From NCBI RefSeq assembly GCF_001269885.1, contig NZ_LHVH01000022.1:186001-250000 (forward strand): a stretch of 64,000 bases of DNA, given 5' to 3'. The notes beneath the pieces were generated by a model. That model saw nothing but the letters and a program-made list of their open reading frames with translations. It did not search any database and was not told the DNA's origin. Below, one piece after another: positions 58,047-64,000 of this stretch. The position numbers and the translations under genes were made by a program. The stretch is from Pseudomonas kilonensis (lineage in GTDB: Bacteria > Pseudomonadota > Gammaproteobacteria > Pseudomonadales > Pseudomonadaceae). Position 1 is the stretch's first letter. Every line of letters begins with the position of its first letter.

Positions 58047-59078
58047 TTAGTCCGACTCGTTGAGAATCAGGCTGCGATAATGCCCCGGGTTGGACCCGGA
58101 CCATTTGCGAAACGCCTTGTAGAAGGAGCTGGCATCGGCAAAGCCCAGGCGCGAGGCGATTTCGACGAAACTGATGGAGGGCTCCGCCAGCCAGGTGATC
58201 GCCAGATCCTTGCGCACGCTGTCCTTGAGGCCTTGGTAGGTCTGGCCCTCCTCCGCCAGGCGTCGGCGCAGGGTGGACGCGGACACGCACAACTGCTGGG
58301 CCAGGGCCTCGGTTTCCGGCCACTGTTCGGCAGGCAACTGCCGCAGGTCGTGCCGGATACGGCTGGCCAGGCTTTGCGGGTTGCGGTATTTCACCAGGAT
58401 GTTGGCCGGGGCCTGGGCCAGGAAGCGCTTGAGTTCATCAGCGTTGCGCCTGATCGGCAGGTCGAGGCATTCGGCGGCGAAAATCATCCGGGTACGAGGC
58501 CGGTCAAAACGCAGGTTCTGGGAAAACATCACCCGATAGTCGTCGCAGAAATCCGGCGCCGGGCAACGCAGTTCGACGGAAAGAATGGGAATGCGCCGCC
58601 CGGCCAGCCAGCAGGCCACGCCATGGACGATCATCCAGTAGGTGAAATAGGTAAAGGCCCGACGCGGCGCCTGATCGTCTTCCAGCAGCACGATCTCCGC
58701 CAGGCTTTGCTGGCGCACCCACTGGGCTGGCAGGTGTTCGAGCATCAGCGACAGAAACCCCAGCCCCGCCGTCAAGCCGCTCGCCAGCGTGGGCTGAGCC
58801 ATGGCGCACTGGCAGAGAAACGCCAGGCTGCCGGACTTGAGTTTGCGCGAGTCCATGCCAAAAAACTCGTCGTCCAGGCGCCGGGCGAGCAAACGCCAGA
58901 GCCGCGCATAGGCATGGGCCGGGACTCGCGCCTGGGCGTCGTCGAGCAACGCAGGGTCTATGCCGACCTTGCTCAGCACTTCATTGGTCGCCGCTCCGGG
59001 GGCGCAGCTTTGCAGCAGCGCCTCACGCACCAACTGGATGGAGATGGTGTCTTTTTTCGACATGGCGCGGGTGTTCAC
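58047..59078 (-). CDS. AraC family regulator with Arabinose_bd-type sensor
   Basis: A 343-residue regulator. The N-terminal two-thirds ('GIDPALLDDAQARVPAHAYA', 'PTLASGLTAGLGFLSLMLEH') belong to the PF12625 type found in OruR/ArgR-like and fatty-acid-related regulators. The C-terminal AraC domain has 'LCVSASTLRRRLAEEGQTYQ' and 'IASRLGFADASSFYKAFRKW'. Its ATG overlaps the stop of the phosphatidylserine synthase gene by four bases (an ATG at 59063 is the alternative). It sits just upstream of the acyl-CoA operon in the same direction and is the natural candidate for its regulator. Confidence 0.9.
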   Translation of the reverse strand: MNTRAMSKKDTISIQLVREALLQSCAPGAATNEVLSKVGIDPALLDDAQARVPAHAYARLWRLLARRLDDEFFGMDSRKLKSGSLAFLCQCAMAQPTLASGLTAGLGFLSLMLEHLPAQWVRQQSLAEIVLLEDDQAPRRAFTYFTYWMIVHGVACWLAGRRIPILSVELRCPAPDFCDDYRVMFSQNLRFDRPRTRMIFAAECLDLPIRRNADELKRFLAQAPANILVKYRNPQSLASRIRHDLRQLPAEQWPETEALAQQLCVSASTLRRRLAEEGQTYQGLKDSVRKDLAITWLAEPSISFVEIASRLGFADASSFYKAFRKWSGSNPGHYRSLILNESD

Positions 59079-60418
59079 AGGATTCGGTAAAGCAGCCGTT
59101 CTATCCGCACCCGGCTGACCCGTTTCAGGAACCTGGCCACGGCCTCGGGGTAATCCGGCAGGTTTTCCAGGTCCAGGTAACCATCGATCCGGCGCGTGTG
59201 GCGGTAGATCTGTTCAAGCTCGGCCTGGCGCGGCGCCAGCAACTCGCCCTTGGGGTCGTCCAGCAACAGCGCGTTTTCCAGGTCCAGGCGAAAGGCCCGC
59301 GGGTTGAGGTTATTACCGGTCAGCAAGGTGTAGCGCTCGTCGATCCACATGCCCTTGAGGTGATAGGTGTTGTCCCCGTCACGCCACAGGTGCAGGTTCA
59401 ATTGGCCGCTGTCGATAGCGCGCTGATGGCGTTTGGCAAAGCGCCGCAAGCTGATTTCGTAGAGGTATGGCAGTGCTGCGATGATCTTGAACGGCTCGCT
59501 TGGCGGAATGTAGAAGTCATTGGCCGTCTTGTCGCCGACGATGATGTCGATCTTGACCCCACGGGCCAGGGCGCGATTGAGCTCCCGGGTTACCGCCAGG
59601 GGCAGGTTGAAATATGGGGTGCAGATGGTCAGTTGCTGGCGGCTGCTGGCGATCAGTTCACCGATCACCCGGCTCAGCGGATTGTTCTTGCCCACGCCCA
59701 GCAACGGGCTGACCGACAGGCCACTCTTGTCGAGGCTGCCAACGCTGGTGTCATAGGTCGCGTACTTGAGGCGACTGCGCAGGTCGCCAATGTCCTTGCG
59801 CAAACTGCGGGTGCTGGGCAGGTTCGGCAAGTCCAGGCGATGCACGGCGCTGGAGGCGACCAGGCCGTGCTGGATCAGATGCTGCATCGAATCGGCCAGT
59901 GCCGTGTTCTGCAGCAGGTGATAGCGGTCGTAACGGTATTTGTCGAACTTGTGCAGGTAGACGTTATTCAGGCTGGCGCCGCTGTAGAGCACACAGTCGT
60001 CAATCACGAAGCCTTTCAAGTGCAGCACGCCGAACAGCTCGCGGGTTTGCACCGGCACGCCGTAGATCGGCACTTCGCTGGCGTGGGTGCGAGTCTGTTC
60101 CTGGTACCACGCCGAGTTGCCCGGCTGCTTCTTGGCGCCGATCAGCCCGCGCTGGGCTCGCAGCCAGTCCACCACCACGACCACGTCCAGTTCCGGACGC
60201 GCGGCCTTGGCGGCATGCAGGGCATCGAGGATTTCCTGGCCGGCCTCGTCCTGTTGCAGGTACAGCGCGACGATGTAGATGCGCTGGGTGGCCTGGGCGA
60301 TTTTCTCCAGCAGGCAACGGCGGAATTGGGCAGCACCATCGAGGATGGTCACCGCATCGGCGGTCAGTGCAAAGCTGCGCAGCTTGGGCAGCAGGGAGCG
60401 TTTGAAAAGCGACGGCAT
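59075..60418 (-). CDS. pssA: CDP-diacylglycerol-serine O-phosphatidyltransferase (PssA)
   Basis: A 447-residue phospholipase-D-superfamily enzyme, close to the 451 residues of E. coli PssA. It makes phosphatidylserine, the precursor of phosphatidylethanolamine, at the cytoplasmic membrane. Two HKD-type motifs occur, 'HLKGFVIDDCVLYSGASLNN' near 135 and 'HLKGMWIDERYTLLTGNNLN' near 355, and 'LFGVLHLKG' precedes the first. The ATG at 60418 is the family start; a longer frame to 60511 would run through the promoter of the divergent TetR gene. The 3' end overlaps the AraC start. Confidence 0.9.
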   Translation of the reverse strand: MPSLFKRSLLPKLRSFALTADAVTILDGAAQFRRCLLEKIAQATQRIYIVALYLQQDEAGQEILDALHAAKAARPELDVVVVVDWLRAQRGLIGAKKQPGNSAWYQEQTRTHASEVPIYGVPVQTRELFGVLHLKGFVIDDCVLYSGASLNNVYLHKFDKYRYDRYHLLQNTALADSMQHLIQHGLVASSAVHRLDLPNLPSTRSLRKDIGDLRSRLKYATYDTSVGSLDKSGLSVSPLLGVGKNNPLSRVIGELIASSRQQLTICTPYFNLPLAVTRELNRALARGVKIDIIVGDKTANDFYIPPSEPFKIIAALPYLYEISLRRFAKRHQRAIDSGQLNLHLWRDGDNTYHLKGMWIDERYTLLTGNNLNPRAFRLDLENALLLDDPKGELLAPRQAELEQIYRHTRRIDGYLDLENLPDYPEAVARFLKRVSRVRIERLLYRIL

Positions 60419-60503
60419 AGGGCTCGCAAAAGGTCGATTCCGAAGAACGGATGAGCTTACACCATGGATGGGTTTGGGTCTTCCTGTCCTAAAGAAAAAA
60501 CAC

Positions 60504-60532
60504 TTGACCAAGGAGAACGATCATTCTACTTT
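60504..60532 (+). promoter_or_regulatory. Sigma-70 promoter and operator of the TetR gene
   Basis: TTGACC (60504-60509) and TACTTT (60527-60532) are 17 bases apart. Between them AGAACGATCATTCT (60513-60526) is a near-perfect palindrome, a typical TetR-family operator position. The predicted RNA start falls at or next to the ATG at 60539. Confidence 0.6.
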
Positions 60533-60538
60533 TGTTTC

Positions 60539-61102
60539 ATGAACGAAATTACTGGTAATGAAACACGAGACATCATCCTCGATGTCGCCGAAAAGTTGAT
60601 CTATAAAAGTGGCATCGCCGCCACCGGCATGGACCTTCTGGTGAAAACCGCCGGCGTCTCCAGGAAAAGTGTCTATCGCTACTTCGCCAACAAGGACGAC
60701 CTGATCGTGGCTGCCCTCAAGCGGCGGGACGAGCGCTGGATGCACTGGTTCAGCACCGAAGTGGACAAGGCGCCGACCCCGACTGCACGGCTGCTCAACC
60801 TGTTCACCGTGCTCAAGGGCTGGTTCGACAGCGAAGGTTTCCGCGGCTGCGCATTCATCAACACCAGTGGCGAAACCGGCGATCCACAGGATCCGGTCCG
60901 CCAGGTGGCGAAGCTGCACAAACAGAAGTTGCTCGATTACGTAACCCGGCTGTGCGTCGAACAAGGTGTCCAGAACCCGGACGCACTGGCGCGCCAACTC
61001 CTGATTCTGATTGACGGCGCCATTACCGTGGCGCTGGTCATGGGCGACCACCGCGCGGCTGACGACGCCCAGGACTTACTCGAAAAACTGCTACACGTCT
61101 GA
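60539..61102 (+). CDS. TetR/AcrR family transcriptional regulator
   Basis: A 187-residue repressor. The helix-turn-helix is 'ILDVAEKLIYKSGIAATGMD', then 'LVKTAGVSRKSVYRYFANKD'. The ligand domain has 'FRGCAFINTSGETGDPQDPV', a pattern of the TetR group with a Cys before 'AFINT'. The ATG at 60539 has no Shine-Dalgarno in range; an AAGGAG 24 bases upstream lies within the promoter, so translation may start on a leaderless mRNA. It is divergent from pssA and 45 bases before the DUF1348 gene, which it probably represses together with itself. Confidence 0.87.
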   Translation: MNEITGNETRDIILDVAEKLIYKSGIAATGMDLLVKTAGVSRKSVYRYFANKDDLIVAALKRRDERWMHWFSTEVDKAPTPTARLLNLFTVLKGWFDSEGFRGCAFINTSGETGDPQDPVRQVAKLHKQKLLDYVTRLCVEQGVQNPDALARQLLILIDGAITVALVMGDHRAADDAQDLLEKLLHV

Positions 61103-61147
61103 CCTGTTGAACCCTTGTGCAATTCGTCAATTCTCTGGAGATCCGCC

Positions 61148-61627
61148 ATGTCTGCTTCTTCCGAAGTTCGTCCGCCGTTGCCGCCGTTCACTCGTGCGTC
61201 GGCGATCGAGAAAGTTCGCCTGGCCGAAGACGGCTGGAACTCTCGTGACCCGCAAAAAGTATCCTTGGCCTACACGCTGGATACTCAATGGCGTAACCGC
61301 GCCGAATTCGCCCATAACCGCGAGGAAGCCAAGGCGTTCCTGACCCGCAAATGGGCCAAGGAGCTGGATTATCGGCTGATCAAGGAGCTCTGGGCGTTCA
61401 CCGATAACCGCATCGCCGTGCGCTACGCCTACGAATGGCACGACGACTCGGGCAACTGGTTCCGTTCCTACGGCAACGAAAACTGGGAGTTCGATGAGCA
61501 CGGCCTGATGTACAACCGCTACGCCTGCATCAACGATATGCCGATCAAGGAAAGCGAGCGCAAGTTCCGCTGGCCGCTGGGCCGCCGGCCGGACGATCAT
61601 CCGGGGTTGTCTGAGTTGGGGTTGTAA
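61148..61627 (+). CDS. DUF1348 family protein
   Basis: A 159-residue protein with the NTF2-like DUF1348 signature: 'AIEKVRLAEDGWNSRDPQKV', 'LTRKWAKELDYRLIKELWAF', 'AVRYAYEWHDDSGNWFRSYG' and 'NENWEFDEHGLMYNRYACIN'. GGAG precedes the ATG at 61148. Such proteins are widely found beside TetR repressors and often annotated as nuclear-transport-factor-2-like, with no demonstrated reaction known to me. It is expected to share the TetR gene's promoter. Confidence 0.9.
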   Translation: MSASSEVRPPLPPFTRASAIEKVRLAEDGWNSRDPQKVSLAYTLDTQWRNRAEFAHNREEAKAFLTRKWAKELDYRLIKELWAFTDNRIAVRYAYEWHDDSGNWFRSYGNENWEFDEHGLMYNRYACINDMPIKESERKFRWPLGRRPDDHPGLSELGL

Positions 61628-62321
61628 CGCTCTCGACATGGCGGCCTGATAGTTGGTCGGGGTTTTGTTGACCGGGTACATATCCATTGCTGCGGTAACG
61701 GCTGCTTAGGGTTCCGCCCTGACGGCGGGTCACTTTTGGAAGAGCCGGGAGCCGGACCAGCCAAAAGTAACCAAAAGCGCTTTGCCCCACCACTCGGTGC
61801 CTCGCCTAGGCTCGGCATGCCCGAACGAAGGCATTGCTCCGTGGGCCGCCGCGAAGGGCCATCCATGGCCCAGCGCGGCTACCTCGGCATCCATGCCGAG
61901 GTGCCCACTGCGCAATGCCTGCGTTCGGCCATCGTGGTTAACGGGGCGCCGAGATCAACGTCCACGCCGAGGCGGCCTAGTAGCCGACCTGGCTCTCCCG
62001 GTCGTACACCCATTAGATCTGTGGGAGCAAAGCTTGCTCGCGAGGCGGCCTTACAGCCGGCCTGGCTCTCCCGGTCGTACTCCGATCCCATTGTGGGAGC
62101 GAGTTTGTTCGCGATGACGGCGGCAAATCCAACAGGGGTGCAAACTGACCCACCGCTATCGCGAGCAAGCTCGCTGCTCCCACAGTAAAACGGTGGGGCA
62201 CACAGCAACGCCAGACAAGCGGCCCCTCCAACAGGCTTGACCCACATGCCGCCAGGCATCACATTGCCTGGGCCGGCGATAAGCTCGCTGTTTCGTTGTG
62301 CAGCAGATTTTTGTGGAGCCC
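61628..62321. repeat. Repeat-rich intergenic region
   Basis: No gene is supported in these 694 bases. From about 61700 to 61790 there is a Pseudomonas dispersed repeat containing TTAGGGTTCCGCCC and a CACTTTTGG/CCAAAAGT inverted pair. A perfect hairpin ACCTCGGCAT/ATGCCGAGGT lies at 61881-61902. A 19-base direct repeat (61989-62007 and 62062-62080) and three REP units (near 62020, 62092 and 62157-62185) follow. Similar long intergenic repeats are known in P. fluorescens genomes. Confidence 0.7.
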
Positions 62322-62723
62322 ATGACCGCGTCGATTCCGATCCGTCCCCCCTGCCCGCCCGGCGTCTGCGATTGTGGCCGTGATGCCTTGCTGCAAGCGC
62401 CTGGCAGCGACCTGCGCATCCTGTGCCTGAATCGCCAGGAAGAAAAACGCCTGCTTGAACGCCTGGAGAACATCCAGAGCCTCGACGAACTCCAGCGCCT
62501 GCAGCAACGCCTGTACGAAAACCTGGGGATCCGCCTGAGCGTCGAGCCTGGCTACAACGAAGTGCGGACCATGCGCGGCATCGCCATCGAATTCCAGGAC
62601 CAGCCCGGCCTGTGCCGCAAGATTCGCCAGTCGATTCCCGCCGCCATCCGCCGAGGCCTGGAAAAACGCCCCGAGATTGCCTGGCGGCTGTTGGATGCCC
62701 ACGATCTGTTTCGCGACATCTGA
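62322..62723 (+). CDS. Hypothetical protein with CxC-type N-terminus
   Basis: A 133-residue protein. The first 20 residues contain 'CPPGVCDCGRD', three cysteines that could bind a metal; 'LCLNRQEEKRLLERLENIQS' and 'LDELQRLQQRLYENLGIRLS' form a long helix, probably a coiled coil. The remainder, 'FQDQPGLCRKIRQSIPAAIR', is basic. I recognise no family. TGGAG precedes the ATG at 62322. It converges on the TonB-dependent receptor gene, with a GCTCC/GGAGC hairpin between the two. Confidence 0.7.
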   Translation: MTASIPIRPPCPPGVCDCGRDALLQAPGSDLRILCLNRQEEKRLLERLENIQSLDELQRLQQRLYENLGIRLSVEPGYNEVRTMRGIAIEFQDQPGLCRKIRQSIPAAIRRGLEKRPEIAWRLLDAHDLFRDI

Positions 62724-62759
62724 ACCCAGGCGGCTCCTTCCCTGGAGCGGCACCTCGGC

Positions 62760-64000
62760 CTAGAAATCCACCGTCGCGGAAAGCAGATAGGTGCGCGGGG
62801 TCGACAGCGTCAATCCGGCCTCACTGTCATCCGACGCCCCGGCCGAACTCCAGTAGCGCTTGTCTGCCACGTTTTCGATGTTGGCCCGCAGGGTGATGTG
62901 CTTTTCGTCGACCTTGAACGCGTAGCGGGCGCCCACGTCGAAACGTTCCCAGGAATCGATTTGCTTGGTGTTGGACTGGTCCAGGTACTGCGAGCTGGAG
63001 TAGATGCCGCGGCTGGTCAGGGTCAGGCCCTGTACCGTCGGCACGTCCCATTCGGCGCCGAGGTTGACGTTGTACTTCGGCGTGGCCGGTGCGCGGTTGC
63101 CGTCGAAGGCGCCGTTGGTGGTTTGGGTCAGTTCGCTGTCGATGTACATCACGCCGCCGAGCAAGCGGGTTCCCTTCAGCGGTTCGCCAAACACACTCAA
63201 CTCCACGCCGGTGTTTTCTCGCTTGCCGTTCGGGCCGAAGACACGCGTCGTGGCGTCGGTCGCATAGGCCGGCTGCTTGATCCGGAACAGCGCGGCGGTG
63301 ACGGCGAACGGACCGGCATCATACTTGGCGCCCACCTCGACTTGACGGCTGATGAACGGCGGGAAAATCTCATCCTCGTTCACCGACGTCGACGGCGCGA
63401 TCTTGCCCTGGCTCAGGCCTTCCATGTAGTTGGCATACAGCGACAGCTTGTCGGTCGCCTTGAACAGGATCCCACCCGAGGGCGAAACCTTTTCCTCATC
63501 GTAGGCGGTTTCGCCCTTGGCGTTATTCGTCCAGTCGTCAACCTTCACCCGTTGCCAGCGGGCACCTAGGGTCAGCAGCAAGCGATCCTCAAACAGGCCA
63601 AGGGTGTCGGACAACGCCAGGCCACTGAAGCGGTTCTCGGTGTAGACCTTGTCGTCCTGTCGCGTCGGGTTGCTCGGCGTCGGGGTCTGTACCGGGTCAT
63701 ACAGGTTGCTGCTGCCGTTGGCGTAACGGGCGCCGCCATTTTCGAAGTCCATGTAGAAATAGCTGGCCGACAGGTTGACCTCATGGCTCACCGGGCCGGT
63801 ATGGAACCAGTTGCGCACCCCGGCACTGGCCGTCCGGACATTCTCGTCGCGGGTGAAATCCCGGGGTTGAACGCGGAAATCTCCAGCCTCATTGAGGACC
63901 GAAACGGCATGCCGAAGGAACTCATGAGTACTTTTGCGCGCCCCCACGCCGCCGTACAGCATGACGGAGTCGTTGACATCGAATTCGGCATTCACCGCGC
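62760..64000 (-). CDS. TonB-dependent siderophore receptor, 3' part
   Basis: The last 413 codons of an outer-membrane receptor whose N-terminus lies beyond the window. The visible part is beta-barrel: 'SGLALSDTLGLFEDRLLLTL' and 'SPSGGILFKATDKLSLYANY' with 'MEGLSQGKI', then 'QVEVGAKYDAGPFAVTAALF', ending in 'PRTYLLSATVDF' with a terminal Phe. This matches ferric-siderophore receptors of the FhuA/FecA-like group that use the 'KLSLYANYMEGLS' barrel signature. No TonB box or plug can be checked. The ligand is unknown. Confidence 0.9.
   Translation of the reverse strand, partial: AVNAEFDVNDSVMLYGGVGARKSTHEFLRHAVSVLNEAGDFRVQPRDFTRDENVRTASAGVRNWFHTGPVSHEVNLSASYFYMDFENGGARYANGSSNLYDPVQTPTPSNPTRQDDKVYTENRFSGLALSDTLGLFEDRLLLTLGARWQRVKVDDWTNNAKGETAYDEEKVSPSGGILFKATDKLSLYANYMEGLSQGKIAPSTSVNEDEIFPPFISRQVEVGAKYDAGPFAVTAALFRIKQPAYATDATTRVFGPNGKRENTGVELSVFGEPLKGTRLLGGVMYIDSELTQTTNGAFDGNRAPATPKYNVNLGAEWDVPTVQGLTLTSRGIYSSSQYLDQSNTKQIDSWERFDVGARYAFKVDEKHITLRANIENVADKRYWSSAGASDDSEAGLTLSTPRTYLLSATVDF

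Noticed and set aside
59198..60454. 418-codon plus-strand frame across pssA
   Set aside because: The minus strand carries both HKD motifs of PssA at full length; the plus frame is a shadow.
61736..62188. 150-codon frame in the repeat region before the hypothetical gene at 62.3 kb
   Set aside because: It translates REP and dispersed repeat sequence and has no start signal.

Overview
The window looks like chromosomal DNA of a fluorescent-type Pseudomonas. It has high G+C, Pseudomonas-style REP elements (the GTGGGAGC...GCTCGCGA type) at 51.9-52.2 kb and 62.0-62.2 kb, a DUF2790 protein beside a metal-type sensor kinase, and an acyl-CoA degradation cluster in the same gene order as the fadDx/fadB2x/fadAx/fadB1x genes of P. 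putida. No rRNA, tRNA, CRISPR array, replication origin or complete insertion sequence was seen. Assignments rest on reading protein motifs; no database search was run.

Layout. 0-5 kb: the end of an OmpR-type regulator and its heavy-metal-type sensor kinase, a DUF2790 protein, a secreted SDR, a Tlc-like carrier and a lipocalin-like protein. 5-9.4 kb: a leftward block with an outer-membrane channel, an MFS carrier and a class II histone-deacetylase-like amidohydrolase, plus a LuxR-type regulator. 9.7-11 kb: two convergent lipoproteins. 11-21 kb: a nitrogen/carbon catabolic region with an acetylpolyamine amidohydrolase, ornithine cyclodeaminase and permease, a divergent Lrp regulator, and a sigma-54 activator that probably drives an iron alcohol dehydrogenase and a permease; a lower-GC cyclase follows. 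21-27.4 kb: LysR plus an EmrAB/TolC-like tripartite efflux set and an SDR.

27.4-33 kb is an accessory region. It holds an IS66 right-end relic fused to a broken AraC gene, a low-GC protein whose N-terminus resembles proteasome/HslV-type Ntn hydrolases, and a LysM/peptidoglycan-binding protein overlapping an HNH nuclease, with a type VI secretion-like accessory protein facing them. 33-40 kb: a complete D-Ala-D-Ala utilisation operon (RpiR regulator, VanX/DdpX dipeptidase, five ABC transporter genes) with a shared operator motif. 43.3-47.1 kb: a tightly overlapping four-gene operon (GNAT acyltransferase, MFS exporter, fatty-acid desaturase/hydroxylase, ferritin-like PF10118 protein) that may make and export an undescribed acyl metabolite; its first start codon sits behind a hairpin that masks the Shine-Dalgarno.

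47-64 kb: UDP-glucose dehydrogenase; an HPP membrane protein preceded by what looks like a leader-peptide attenuator with a Pro-Pro-Pro motif; valine-type and short-chain acyl-CoA degradation genes; an AraC regulator; phosphatidylserine synthase; a TetR regulator with a possibly leaderless mRNA and its DUF1348 partner; repeats; and the 3' part of a TonB-dependent receptor running off the window.
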